Assembly: GCA_021776615.1 (NCBI GenBank)
Contig: JAJFFO010000020.1
Span: forward strand, 62,001-126,000
Length of the DNA: 64,000 nt
DNA from: Robiginitomaculum sp.
Lineage (GTDB): Bacteria; Pseudomonadota; Alphaproteobacteria; Caulobacterales; Maricaulaceae
Direction: 5' to 3'
Shown here in pieces: positions 44,351 to 54,494 of this stretch (the stretch's first letter is position 1; each line of letters starts with the position of its first letter). The notes below the pieces were generated by a model, which was given only the letters and a program-made list of their open reading frames with translations, did not search any database and had not been told where the DNA came from. The translations under genes were made by a program, and so were the position numbers.

Positions 44351-46851
44351 CTATGTTAAAATTTGCTCACTAAGGGCGCGAACGCCGTTTTGGGCCGTTA
44401 TTAAAGCGTGTTCCAGTTCAGAAAAACTTTGCATTTTTGCCCGCCGGGCCAGTAAGTCTTGTAATGACGTGGGGAAGGCGGTGCCGTTTTTTTCCGGCCC
44501 CAAACATAAACCCAGGATTTGTAATAAAGTGAATTGCAAGGTGTGGGCAGATTGCAAGAAGCGCAAAGTTTCAGTGGCGCTTTTTTCATTAGCCATCACG
44601 CCTTTGGACAATCGCAAAAACTGTTGCATTAGCTCAATTTCAAGAAGGCCGCCGGGCGCGTGTTTTAAATCCCAAGGGGAGGTGTTTGAAAATTGCGCAT
44701 CAATGCGTTGGCGCATGTCGGTAATGTCGGCTTTGAGCTTCTCGGGGTCGCGTGGAGCCGCCAATATTTGCGCAATGTGCGCCGTAATCTTCTGCTGAAA
44801 GCCATCTGAAGAGGCGGCGACCACGCGGGCACGGCCAAGCGCCAATACTTCCCATGTCCATGCTTTTTCCGCATAATAGGCAATAAAGGCTGGCCAGCTT
44901 ACTGCCACCGGCCCGGCTTGCCCTGAGGGCCGTAATTTCATGTCGATCGCATAAAGCGAGCCTTCCTGCGTTTGTGCGCTTAGCGCACTGATCAGGCGCT
45001 GTGTGAAGCGCGAAAAATACGCCGCCGGCTCCAACTTGCTGGTCACGCTCGTAGATGCTTCATACAAGGTGAACAGATCAATATCTGAGCTATCATGCAT
45101 CTCTTTGGCTCCAAGGGAGCCCATGCCAAGAATGGCCCATTCTCCCGGCGGCGGGCCGAAGCGATGCTCCACCTGACGCTGGCATGCCTGCGCAAGGGTG
45201 CACACGGCGGCTTCGGCGAGCGCGCTATAGCTTTGCGCGGCATCAGCCGAACTGGCCTTATCGGTAAGAACCTGCACATTGATACGTAAGCGTTCTTCCA
45301 ACGCGGTGCGCCGCGTTTCATTCAGCAGCGTTTCAAAATCCGGGTTTTCCAGCGCGCATTGCTCCAAGCGCATTGCACCGGCATTAATGTCGTGTGCGAG
45401 AGGGGTGGAAAACCCGGGGTCCAGCATCGCATCTAATATGCTGACGCGGTTCGAAAAAGCTTTCGCCATTTTGGGGGCGGTGTTCAATAAATTCACCAGC
45501 AAGGATAATAGTTTCGACCGATTACAAAGAAGCGAAAGCGGCTGTACGCCCGCATTCAACGATTCAAAAAATTGTGTAAAAGCGGCGAAGGCGTGGTCAG
45601 GGCTTTGGGTTTCTGCCAATGCTGCCACCAAATCCGGCCCTAACCGGGTTAGTAAGGCGCGCGCTCTGGCCGACTGGGTGGCTCGGATTCTCCCGCCATG
45701 CCATTCGCGCATTCTTTTTAGAAATAGTGACGAATTTTCAAAACCGGCTTTGCGTAATGTCTCCAGCGTTGCTGGGTCGTCGTCCACCCCGGTGAAGACC
45801 AGACTGCCGCCTTGGGTCGAAAGAGGGGCGCTTTGCGGGAACAGCGCTGAATAAGTTGTATGCACCTGTCGGAATACTTGCTGCATTTCTTGGTCAAAGT
45901 CGTGCAGGCTTGGCGCGCCGGTAAGAGCCGCGATGGCGCCACGTTTTTTTGTGTTAACCGGTAAGGTGTGGGTTTGCTGATCATTGAACATTTGCGCACC
46001 GTGTTCTGCGCGGCGCAATATGCGATAATGCTGACAAAGTGTAGTCGCAGTTTGTGTGCTTAGATGTCCCGCTTTGGCCAGAGCCGGTAGGGCATCGCAG
46101 GTACGCGCGCGGCGCGTTCCCAATTTTGCCCGACGCTTTCATAATAGATATGGGCACCGGGTATTGATACGGCCGGATTGGTTGACCCGGGGTCCGGACG
46201 CAGGCGCAAGTCAGTGCGGAACACATAGCCATCTTCGGTAACCGCCTCCATGGCGTGTACCATCCGCCGTATCAACCGGCGGGTAATGCGCGATGGATCC
46301 TTACCCAACCAACTTTGGGCAATGTGTGGGTCAAAAAAAACGGTGAAGTCTACATCCGACGAATAATTGAGTTCCTGAGCTCCATATTTTCCCATGGCCA
46401 CAATAAAAAGCCCGGGCAATGGTCCGGCGTCAGGATTATCGGCCAAATGACTCGTCAGGTTGTCGTCGGCATCGCCGATCACACTTCGCGCGGCACCTAA
46501 AAGTGATGCTTGTAGAGCGGCGTCAGCAAAATCACTTAGACATCGCGTTGTTGTTTCCAAATCCCACACACCGCTAATATCCATCAAGGCAGTAAGCAAA
46601 TGTATGTCGGCTTTGGCGACGCGTAATATGCGGTGCAATATGTCGGGTTCGGCTTGCGCGGCGGCATCCGAAATGCGCGCATTGACCGCTTCCGCAATGG
46701 TTTCGGGCGCGGTCTGGTGCAATGCTTCTACAATTTGGCTTTGCCGTTCAATGAGTGTGCGCAGATAGGGCGAGTGTTCACCGGCGAAGGCGCACCATTG
46801 TGCGATCGGTGTTGAGCTGCGCGCACTGAATAAAACCTGTTCCACCGCCAT
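44351..46851 (-). pseudogene. glnE: Broken glutamine synthetase adenylyltransferase/removase (glnE)
   Basis: GlnE adds and removes AMP on glutamine synthetase. The N-terminal part (to about 46110) is normal through the removase domain: VAMGKYGAQELNYSSDVDFTVFFD, RTDLRLRPDPG and GQNWERAA. It then runs into a stop at 46060 in a junk tail. In another frame the C-terminal part resumes at ALPALAKAGHLS and continues through the adenylyltransferase domain (LGMGSLGAKEMHDSSDIDLFTLY) to 44351. Between WERAA and this point GlnE proteins have about 90 residues, including the K-LG-GGIREIEF segment, which are absent here. The break lies in a GCGCGCG run near 46103-46111. The start is ATG 46851, with GAGG six bases upstream. 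It is either a real deletion or an assembly collapse. Confidence 0.88.
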
Positions 46852-46883
46852 ACCTTGCCTCAACCTCATAGCGAGGGGAAGGG

Positions 46884-48353
46884 CTATAGTTTTGCCGGTG
46901 CAGATTTGCCTTCAGGCTCATTCGCGGCGCTGGTTTTGCGTTGTCGCGTGAGTGGAAAGACAAGGGCAATGTGGAGCCCCGGTCCGTCGCTACCTTCATT
47001 GTCGCCGGGGCCATCCTCGACAATCAATTCAGCCCCATGGGCGTTGGCCACCGCGCGCACCAATGCTAGCCCCAGCCCACTGCCAGATTGGGTGCGGCTT
47101 TCTTCCAAACGGACAAAACGCCGAAAAATTGCTTCGCGCATATCATCGGGTACGCCGGGGCCGGTATCGGTTACTGATATGGCGACCCGTCCATCGCGCT
47201 GGCGGCGCAAACGCAAGACCACGCCGCCGCCTTTGGGGGTGTATTTCAGCGCATTATCCAAAACATTGGACAAGGCCTGTGCCAATAGGCCGCGATCACC
47301 GCGAATAATCAAACCGTCATTGATTTCAGCTTCAAAATCCAGCCCAGAGTCCTCGGCGACCGGTTCGAATAATTCTTGCAAATCATGCAGTAGCGGGGCG
47401 GGGTCGATCTGGTCAAATGCTTCGCGCTGTTCCCCTGCCTCCAGCCGGGCAATACGAAGCACAGCATTAAAGGTCTTGAGCAATTCATCAGCATCATCGA
47501 GCGTGCGATGCAAGGCCGCATCGGCTTCCTCGGCGTTCAGGCTTTCGCCGTCGCGCAATTGCGCCTCCAGACGGTTTCTCATGCGGGTGAGCGGAGAGCG
47601 CAAATCATGGGCAATGGAATCACCCGCATGGCGGGTTGCGGCCATAAGCTGCTCAATTTTATTGAGCATGTCATTGAGATTTGAGGCCAGATCGTCAAGC
47701 TCATCGCCGCTATAATTACGCGGCGCACGGCGTTTCATGTCGCCGCCCATAACGTCGCGCGCCACACTGTTGAGCGCATCAAGCCGCGAGGCGAAGCGAC
47801 GGCTGATCAAAGCACCGGACACCAAGCCAAGCGCTAAAACCAGAGCTGCGGCAATCCATACGGCCCGGGAAATGCGGTCGATTAGTGCATCTTCTTCTTC
47901 TGTGTCTCTGGCGACCAACAACATGTATTCGCCCGGAAACTTGACCAAGGTGCCACGCGCCCTATGGGTCTCCTGCATGCGGGTTTTGGTATTGGTGATT
48001 TTGTAGGTGAAGTGACGTTGCGCACCGGATTTGGCCAGCGATTGTGGCATGGCACTTAGATTGCCGGAAACAAATTTCCCGCCGGGCCGGGTAAATACAT
48101 ATAAAAATGGGTCATATTCGATGCTATGCTCGACCACAATCTTGTTTACCGCATTGATGCCGCCTTTGTTAAAGGCGGTTTCAAACTCGGTAATCTGCAC
48201 GGCCAATAAGGCATCAGTTTGACGCGAAAACACCCCTGCTGTTGTTTGGTATACAAACACCAGCATGGCAAAAGCCGAAAAAGCAAAAAGTCCAGCCGCC
48301 AAAATGGTGAAGCGAAAAGTTGTTGTTCGCAAAAAGGCGGGCAAACGTTTCAT
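46884..48353 (-). CDS. Sensor histidine kinase with HAMP domain
   Basis: A 489-residue membrane kinase. TM1 spans about 13-35, a periplasmic part about 36-163, TM2 about 164-184 and HAMP about 185-237. The HisKA has His249 in DSIAHDLRSPLTRMRNRLE. The ATPase contains NVLDNALKYTPKGG, TDTGPGVPDD and SGSGLGLALVRAVANAHGAEL. It overlaps its response regulator gene by four bases and follows degP in the same direction, indicating an envelope-stress type circuit. Confidence 0.92.
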   Translation of the reverse strand: MKRLPAFLRTTTFRFTILAAGLFAFSAFAMLVFVYQTTAGVFSRQTDALLAVQITEFETAFNKGGINAVNKIVVEHSIEYDPFLYVFTRPGGKFVSGNLSAMPQSLAKSGAQRHFTYKITNTKTRMQETHRARGTLVKFPGEYMLLVARDTEEEDALIDRISRAVWIAAALVLALGLVSGALISRRFASRLDALNSVARDVMGGDMKRRAPRNYSGDELDDLASNLNDMLNKIEQLMAATRHAGDSIAHDLRSPLTRMRNRLEAQLRDGESLNAEEADAALHRTLDDADELLKTFNAVLRIARLEAGEQREAFDQIDPAPLLHDLQELFEPVAEDSGLDFEAEINDGLIIRGDRGLLAQALSNVLDNALKYTPKGGGVVLRLRRQRDGRVAISVTDTGPGVPDDMREAIFRRFVRLEESRTQSGSGLGLALVRAVANAHGAELIVEDGPGDNEGSDGPGLHIALVFPLTRQRKTSAANEPEGKSAPAKL

Positions 48354-49021
48354 GCTTGCAATCGGTATCCTGCGCCGCGCACCGTATGCAGTAGGGGGCG
48401 ATCAAAGGCTTTGTCGATCTTGCTGCGCAGGCGCGAAACGTGCACGTCAATAACGTTGGTTTGGGGGTCGAAATGATAATCCCAAACCTTTTCAAGCAAC
48501 ATGGTGCGTGTCACCACTTGTCCGGCATGTTTCATTAAAAACTCCAACAAGCGAAATTCACGCGGTTGCAGCAAAATCGTCTGGTCGGCGCGTTTTACCG
48601 TGCGTGCCAATAAATCCATTTCCAAATCCCCAACTTTGAGGTGGGTTTGGACGGCATCCGGGTCCTGCCGGCGCGCTTGCGCTTCAACGCGCGCCAAAAG
48701 TTCGGCAAAGGCGTAGGGCTTGGTCAAATAGTCGTCGCCGCCGGCCTTCAACCCTTCAATGCGGTGATCTACTTCCCCTAATGCGGAGAGGAATAATACC
48801 GGGGTTTTAGCGCCGCCATCGCGCAGGGTTTGGACCAGGGTTAACCCGTCCAGGCGCGGCAACATGCGATCCACAATTAGAACGTCATAATCCGCCGTTC
48901 GTGCCATTTCCAATCCGATCTCGCCGTCGGCCGCATGGTCGGCAACGTGACCCGATTCGCTGAGGCCTTTGCGTAAATAATGGGCGGCTTCCAGATCGTC
49001 TTCAATAATGAGGATACGCAT
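48350..49021 (-). CDS. OmpR-family response regulator
   Basis: A 223-residue regulator with receiver domain (acidic pocket IIEDD, Asp51 in VLIVDRMLPRLDG, Lys in TKPYAFAELLARVEAQ) and a winged-helix DNA-binding domain ending TNVIDVHVSRLRSKIDKAFDRPLLHTVRGAGYRLQA. It is in an operon with degP upstream (27-base gap) and its kinase downstream (4-base overlap). It may bind the palindrome at 50610-50624 before degP, which is inference. Confidence 0.93.
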   Translation of the reverse strand: MRILIIEDDLEAAHYLRKGLSESGHVADHAADGEIGLEMARTADYDVLIVDRMLPRLDGLTLVQTLRDGGAKTPVLFLSALGEVDHRIEGLKAGGDDYLTKPYAFAELLARVEAQARRQDPDAVQTHLKVGDLEMDLLARTVKRADQTILLQPREFRLLEFLMKHAGQVVTRTMLLEKVWDYHFDPQTNVIDVHVSRLRSKIDKAFDRPLLHTVRGAGYRLQA

Positions 49022-49048
49022 GTTGTTTTGCCTTATCTCTAGTTATTT

Positions 49049-50572
49049 CTATTTTTCGTCCAACCGCAAGGCCGTAAATAATTGGCCGTTGCGGGTTTGC
49101 ACAAGTACGCGGATGGCTTTGCGATTGGCTTTGCGGGCAGCTGCAATTGCGCTATCAAAATCCGCTGCGGTTTTGAGGTCAGTATTGCCCGCAGAAAGCA
49201 GTGCATTGCCGGCGCGAATGCCTTTCTCGAAAGCGCTGCCGTCTTGATCGACTTTCTCGACCAAAATACCGCGATCACCTTCCAAGCTCAGTCTCGCACG
49301 ATCATCGGCAGAAAGGCTGCCAAACGCCATGCCAAACTCGTTGAGTTTATTTTCTTCAGGCGTTGGCGTAGTGACCGCATTGATGTTATCGGGACGTTTG
49401 CCAATATCCACCGTCAATGTCTGGCGTTTGCCGTTTCTGCTGATTTGAAATCTTGCTTTTTGGCCGACGAGCAAATCGCCAACACGGCGGGTAAGGTCGC
49501 GATTATCGTCAACCTCTTCGCCATCAAGTGCCAGCACAATGTCACCAGCTATAAATCCGGCTTTATCGGCAGGGCTATCATCGACCACCGATTGCACGAC
49601 GGCACCTTTATCGTCTTTCAAGCCTTCGGCATCGGCCATATCGCGGGTTAGACTGTTTATGTTTACGCCAAGATAACCGCGGGTGATGGAGCCGTTTTCA
49701 ATGAGCTCTTTGGTTACTTTGGCGGCAGATTTGGCGGGGATGGCGAAGCCGATACCGATATTGCCGCCCGTTGGTGACAGGATTTGTGAGTTAACCCCAA
49801 CAACATTGCCATAAAGGTCAAAGGTTGGGCCGCCGGAATTGCCGCGATTGATCGAGGCATCAATCTGGATGAAATCACTATACGTGCTGTTGAGCATGTT
49901 CCGCCGACCGATCGCCGATACGATGCCGGCCGTGGCGGTGCCGCCAAGGCCGAACGGATTGCCGACAGCAACGACCCAGTCACCAACCCGCAAATTGACG
50001 TTCTCAGCGAATGACACATAAGGAATGGCGTCTTCACTCTCAATTTTCAAAACCGCTAGGTCAGTCGCTTCGTCGCGGCCAATCAATTCCGCGTCAAATT
50101 CGCGCCCGTCTTGTAATTCAACAGTGATTTTGGATGCATTTTCTATGACGTGATTATTGGTAACGATGTGGCCATCAGCCGATATGAAAAAACCTGTGCC
50201 TAAGGAGCGCCCCTCGCGCGGTTGCGGTTGCGGTTGCGGGTTTCCATTTTGGCCGGGTACTTGCCGCCGGAAGAGATCGCGAAATTGCTCAGGTAATTGA
50301 TCAAGTCCATCAGGCAGGCCGGCAATGGCCGGGGTTTCTTCGCGGGTTTCAACATTCACGCTCACCACAGCTGGGCTAACGTCTTCAATGAGGTCGGCAA
50401 AAGATAAAGGCGCGCCGGGCTTTAACGCTCCGGCCAGCGGAATAATGCGGTCTTTCGCCAATGCGGCGGGCGCTGGTCCGGCAAACACCAATATGGTGGC
50501 CATACCAATTGCCAAGGTGAGTCGAGAGAAAGCAGGAAGAGGGGTGTTGCTTCCAGTGAACCGTGATTTCAT
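49049..50572 (-). CDS. degP: Periplasmic serine protease/chaperone of the DegP (HtrA) family
   Basis: A 507-residue HtrA protease. The signal peptide ends near residue 39 (PAPAALA). The catalytic triad is His141 in VTNNHVIENA, Asp171 in DEATDLAVLKIE and Ser246 in NRGNSGGPTFD. Two PDZ domains follow (about 295-390 and 400-500). A proline/glutamine-rich linker (QPQPQPQPREGRS) precedes the protease core. It degrades or refolds misfolded envelope proteins. The start at 50572 gives proper spacing from AGGAT; ATG 50578 is only two bases from it. It is the first gene of the degP-regulator-kinase-glnE run. Confidence 0.95.
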   Translation of the reverse strand: MKSRFTGSNTPLPAFSRLTLAIGMATILVFAGPAPAALAKDRIIPLAGALKPGAPLSFADLIEDVSPAVVSVNVETREETPAIAGLPDGLDQLPEQFRDLFRRQVPGQNGNPQPQPQPREGRSLGTGFFISADGHIVTNNHVIENASKITVELQDGREFDAELIGRDEATDLAVLKIESEDAIPYVSFAENVNLRVGDWVVAVGNPFGLGGTATAGIVSAIGRRNMLNSTYSDFIQIDASINRGNSGGPTFDLYGNVVGVNSQILSPTGGNIGIGFAIPAKSAAKVTKELIENGSITRGYLGVNINSLTRDMADAEGLKDDKGAVVQSVVDDSPADKAGFIAGDIVLALDGEEVDDNRDLTRRVGDLLVGQKARFQISRNGKRQTLTVDIGKRPDNINAVTTPTPEENKLNEFGMAFGSLSADDRARLSLEGDRGILVEKVDQDGSAFEKGIRAGNALLSAGNTDLKTAADFDSAIAAARKANRKAIRVLVQTRNGQLFTALRLDEK

Positions 50573-50874
50573 AAACATATCCTCATCAAATTATCCAGCC
50601 GCCGTGACGGGGTGAACTTCACCCTTTTCGGCTTGCAGGTTTCTTACCAAAACATTACAGATCAGAAATAGTGGCATTACTAAGGCCGATCAAGGCTGGT
50701 TTTGATAACGCTTTCGGGAAAAATGGCAGGCAACGAGTCGAAATGACGTTTAGGGCCAGATATTGGCCAAGCGAAATATTCATCCTCATGGCGCGATGCA
50801 TTGGTGGTTGGCGCGGCGCACTATTCGTCATGGGGATAGCCGGTTATGGTCGGTACATAGAAAAGGGGTGGATC
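50573..50874. promoter_or_regulatory. Divergent region between degP and the M20 peptidase, with a perfect palindrome
   Basis: A 302-base spacer. GGGTGAA-C-TTCACCC at 50610-50624 is a perfect 7-bp inverted repeat with a single central base, 38 bases upstream of the degP start. It resembles an operator and would be suited for dimeric regulator binding. The rest of the spacer shows no clear gene; an open frame from 50671 runs into the M20 gene but lacks a ribosome site. Confidence 0.5.
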
Positions 50875-52341
50875 ATGAAACGCATATTATTGGTTGTTGG
50901 CGCAGGCGCTTTGGTGCTTATCGCTATTTTGGTGGTTCGGACAGGCCAGATAGGCGTGGCCCCACCGGCGTCTACGCAAAAACCGCCATTGATATCTGTA
51001 AATGCGCAGCAAACGGCCGCGCACTTGGCGCAAGCCGTACAGTTTCGAACCATATCCACCCAGGACCCAGCAGATTTCGACCCGGCACCCTTCATCGCTT
51101 TTCACCATTGGCTTGGCGAAACCTATCCCAATTTTTATGCCCGTGTGCAGACAGAAATGGTCGACAGCTATTCGCAGATGAGTGTTTGGCCCGGTAGCGA
51201 TGCGTCGCTTGCGCCAATTGTGTTTTTGGCGCATCAGGACGTGGTCCCGGCCAGCGAGGCGGCCGATTCAGGCTGGCAGAAACCGCCATTTGATGGCGTT
51301 ATTGATAATGGCTTTATCTGGGGGCGCGGGACGCTTGATGATAAGGGCTCGCTTATTGCAATAATGGAAGCGGCTGACCGGCTCGCGGCTTCCGGGTTTG
51401 TACCGAAAAGGACGTTGATTTTTGCTTTTGGCCATAATGAAGAAGTGTTGGGCAGCGGCGCAAAAACGATTGCCCAGCTTCTCAAGAAGCGAGGCATCAA
51501 GCCCTACGCGGTTATCGATGAGGGCGGTGCTATTACGACTAACATGCCCGATGCTGCGGGTCCGGTAGCGCGTATCGGTGTTGCAGAAAAGGGCTATGTC
51601 ACGTTGAAGTTAACGGCGCGCGCCGATGGCGGGCACTCGTCCACACCGCCGACGCGTACCGCTATCGGGGCCCTGTCCCGCGCGATTGTCGCCATTGAAG
51701 CGGCACCATTTGCGCAAAAAATTGATCCGGTGATCGCCAAAATGTTGCACGCCACTGCACCGGAGCAATCGTTTTTTGGGCGCCTGGCAATTGCCAATCT
51801 GTGGTTGTTTGAGCCAATGGTTAGTGGCAAAATGAAGAATAGCAAAACCGGCCGGGCGATGTTGGGTACAACTATTGCGCCGACAATTGTTCATGCCGGC
51901 TTTAAAGAGAATGCCTTGCCGCGTGAGGCCAGCGTGTATGTTAATTTTCGCCTGCACGCTCGTGATACGATTGAAGACGTGATTGCTCATGTGCGCGGTG
52001 CGGTTAACGATCCCGATATTGAAATCAGCTTTGATGAAGGACAGGGCACCGAACCCTCGCCGGTTTCGCAAATTGGCACTGGTCCCTATGCGTGGCTGGC
52101 TGGCGTAGTTGGCGATGTGTTTCCGGGCACAATTATCGCTCCGAATGTTGTGTTGGGCGGAACGGATTCGCGGTACTTTTCCATTGTCACGGATGACATT
52201 TACCGTTTCGCCCCCTTTACTTTTGATGCTGCGGACTTTGGTCGTCTTCATGGGCTGAATGAGCGCATTGCCGTTGATGATTTTGCCCGGGGAGTGCAGG
52301 CATATTATCTGATGTTGGAGCGTGCGGGTAAAATGTTATGA
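50875..52341 (+). CDS. M20-family metallopeptidase (CPG2/PM20D1-like)
   Basis: A 488-residue zinc peptidase with an N-terminal membrane anchor (ILLVVGAGALVLIAILVV), so probably facing the periplasm. Metal ligands and catalytic residues are visible in FLAHQDVVP, GRGTLDDKGSL (Asp), GHNEEVLGSGA (Glu pair), and the C-terminal FGRLHGLNERI (His). The dimerisation insert is present (GHSSTPPTRTAIGALSRAI). The family includes Gly-X carboxypeptidases and amidohydrolases; substrate is unknown. The ATG has GGGG seven bases upstream. Confidence 0.87.
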   Translation: MKRILLVVGAGALVLIAILVVRTGQIGVAPPASTQKPPLISVNAQQTAAHLAQAVQFRTISTQDPADFDPAPFIAFHHWLGETYPNFYARVQTEMVDSYSQMSVWPGSDASLAPIVFLAHQDVVPASEAADSGWQKPPFDGVIDNGFIWGRGTLDDKGSLIAIMEAADRLAASGFVPKRTLIFAFGHNEEVLGSGAKTIAQLLKKRGIKPYAVIDEGGAITTNMPDAAGPVARIGVAEKGYVTLKLTARADGGHSSTPPTRTAIGALSRAIVAIEAAPFAQKIDPVIAKMLHATAPEQSFFGRLAIANLWLFEPMVSGKMKNSKTGRAMLGTTIAPTIVHAGFKENALPREASVYVNFRLHARDTIEDVIAHVRGAVNDPDIEISFDEGQGTEPSPVSQIGTGPYAWLAGVVGDVFPGTIIAPNVVLGGTDSRYFSIVTDDIYRFAPFTFDAADFGRLHGLNERIAVDDFARGVQAYYLMLERAGKML

Positions 52342-52387
52342 TGCAAATTTTGCCTGCCATGCGTGCATAATTAAATATTTATATTTT

Positions 52388-52396
52388 TGGTATAAT
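52388..52396 (+). promoter_or_regulatory. Extended -10 promoter for the hybrid kinase gene
   Basis: TGG followed by a consensus TATAAT (52391-52396) forms a textbook extended -10 about 32 bases before the ATG at 52428. No consensus -35 lies at 17 bases, as is common with extended -10 promoters. The upstream 25 bases are A+T-rich. Confidence 0.6.
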
Positions 52397-52427
52397 GTCG
52401 GCCCTAAGAGACGGGGACCTATTGACC

Positions 52428-54494
52428 ATGAAACCTAACTATTTTTGGCGGGCAGTGCTCAATTGGTCACGCTCGAGGACCATATTTGAGCGTATTTTGG
52501 CCGTAAATTTTGCTATTATTGCGCTAATGTTAAGCTTGGGAGCAGCGACGCTGTTTCAGCTCAACCACGCCATCGTAATCGGCCAAAAAATTGAACAACA
52601 CCCTATGACGGTTAGTAATGCGGTGTTGAAAATTGAAAGCCAGTTCACCCAGCTATATAGTTTGCTCGACATTGCAACCGATGCACGCTCCGAGAAGGCG
52701 ATTGCACAGTATAATCGTCAGTTGACGGTGCTTGATCCAAGCATAATGGGAGAGATTGCGCTTATTAAGACGCTTTATCTCGGTAGCCCAAAAGTGCCTG
52801 AAGGTCTTGAAAGCCGGTATCAGGACTGGAAAGAAAAAAGCAGCGATATCTTCAAATCTATTGCCGCACACCAATCGAATGAGACGATCACCCTGCATAT
52901 GAGAAGCAGTTCTTTCTCCAAAGGTTTAATTACCGCACATTTGGTGGAAATCAACGATTTTGCCCAAAATATGGCCGGATTATTGATCGCGGATATGAAG
53001 CTCGAGCGGCGGGATGCCATTCTTAGCATTACCCTTTGTATTTCGACGGCAACACTGCTGGCGCTGCTGTTATCGGTGCTGGTTGGTAAGGCTATTGCCA
53101 ACCCAATCCGCGCTTTGCAACGCGTTATCAGTGAATTGGCAAATGGTAATTTTGACGTTGCTCTGCCTGATATTTCGTCACGTCGCTTTGAAGCCGGTGC
53201 GATTGCCCAGGCAGCCGCAGCATTTAAAGCTGACGCTTTGGAAAAAATGCGATTGATGGAACAGGCGGAGAGTGCGCGCGTTAAGGCGGAACATGCCAAT
53301 CAGGCGAAATCGCGGTTTTTGGCGATGATGAGCCATGAGTTGCGCACGCCAATGAACGCCATTTTGGGTTCCGCTCAGGTGTTGGATGCCATGGCCCTTG
53401 ATAGTGAAGTCCGAGAGCATGTTGAGACTCTTACTTCAGGCGGTGAAACCCTTACGGCGATTCTCAATGATGTATTGGATTTATCAAAAATTGAAGCAGG
53501 CAAGCTGACGGTTTCTACTGTTGATTTTGACTTTAAGAGCTTGTTGCAACAGACCCAAGCTTTGTGGGCTTCACGAGCCGAGGACAAGGCGCTGGATCTG
53601 AATTTTCATATTGAAGATGATTTGCCGCAGTGGATACGGAGTGACGAAACGCGGCTGCGTCAGATTCTTTTCAATCTATTGTCTAACGCCATTAAATTTA
53701 CCAGTTCGGGCAGCGTGGATGTTGATGTGCGCAGCATTGCTGGTGATGGCGCATTGGCCAGTTTTGAAATTGCTGTGCGTGACACAGGCATTGGCATTGA
53801 CGCTGAGAAATTGCGCTATTTGTTCAACCCATTTGAGCAGGCTGATGGATCAATTACCCGCCGGTTTGGCGGCACCGGCCTCGGCTTGGCGATTTCAAAG
53901 GAATTGGCCGGTCTTTTAGGCGGCACGCTGGATGTGGTCTCCTATAAAGGAACGGGTTCTACTTTTACCCTTCGGTTTGACGCCGGCATTGCCAATGCGC
54001 CGAAAGTGCGCCAAGCAGCCAAAATTACCGATGAAATTGCTGATCGCAGCTTAGCCATATTGGTCGCCGAAGATAATGGTCTGAATTTTAAAGTGTTGAG
54101 CGCGTTATTGAAGGTTTTTCCCTACGAATTGGTGCATGCAAAAGACGGTGCGATTGCGCTTTCCATGCTCGAGAAGCGTCATTTTGATGTGGTGCTCATG
54201 GATATCCAAATGCCGGTTCTTGATGGGGTTTCTGCAACGAAGCGACTGCGCGCTACGCCTGGTCCGAACCAGTTGGTGCCAGTCATCGCCATGACGGCCA
54301 ACGCCATGAGTGGTGATCGTGAAAGCTATCTTGCCGCGGGGATGACGGATTATGTTGCCAAGCCCATTGACGCGCGGCGGCTCTATACCGCCATTGCGCG
54401 CGCGGGCATTCAAGATAAAGCGGCGATTAGCGAAATGCTTTCCGGCACTGAAGCCGATGCTAAGGGTGAAGCAGAACAGACCGCTTGCGCTTAG
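52428..54494 (+). CDS. Hybrid sensor histidine kinase/response regulator
   Basis: A 688-residue membrane protein. TM1 spans about 24-46, a periplasmic four-helix-type sensor about 47-195, TM2 about 196-220 and HAMP about 220-275. The HisKA has His303 in MMSHELRTPMNAILGS, the ATPase includes NLLSNAIKFTSSG and GGTGLGLAISKELA, and the C-terminal receiver has Asp592 in VVLMDIQMPVLDG. No separate phosphotransfer domain is fused, so a partner Hpt protein is expected elsewhere. The in-frame ATG at 52395 lies inside the -10 box, so 52428 was chosen. Its stop overlaps the convergent gltX stop by four bases. Confidence 0.9.
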   Translation: MKPNYFWRAVLNWSRSRTIFERILAVNFAIIALMLSLGAATLFQLNHAIVIGQKIEQHPMTVSNAVLKIESQFTQLYSLLDIATDARSEKAIAQYNRQLTVLDPSIMGEIALIKTLYLGSPKVPEGLESRYQDWKEKSSDIFKSIAAHQSNETITLHMRSSSFSKGLITAHLVEINDFAQNMAGLLIADMKLERRDAILSITLCISTATLLALLLSVLVGKAIANPIRALQRVISELANGNFDVALPDISSRRFEAGAIAQAAAAFKADALEKMRLMEQAESARVKAEHANQAKSRFLAMMSHELRTPMNAILGSAQVLDAMALDSEVREHVETLTSGGETLTAILNDVLDLSKIEAGKLTVSTVDFDFKSLLQQTQALWASRAEDKALDLNFHIEDDLPQWIRSDETRLRQILFNLLSNAIKFTSSGSVDVDVRSIAGDGALASFEIAVRDTGIGIDAEKLRYLFNPFEQADGSITRRFGGTGLGLAISKELAGLLGGTLDVVSYKGTGSTFTLRFDAGIANAPKVRQAAKITDEIADRSLAILVAEDNGLNFKVLSALLKVFPYELVHAKDGAIALSMLEKRHFDVVLMDIQMPVLDGVSATKRLRATPGPNQLVPVIAMTANAMSGDRESYLAAGMTDYVAKPIDARRLYTAIARAGIQDKAAISEMLSGTEADAKGEAEQTACA

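Noticed and set aside
44351-46123. C-terminal glnE frame as an independent 590-residue gene
   Set aside because: Its apparent start lies inside the broken join and has no ribosome site. The sequence is the continuation of GlnE, so it was annotated as one pseudogene.
52395-52428. ATG at 52395 as start of the hybrid kinase
   Set aside because: This codon overlaps the consensus -10 TATAAT, so it would lie upstream of the transcript start. ATG 52428 fits the likely mRNA.
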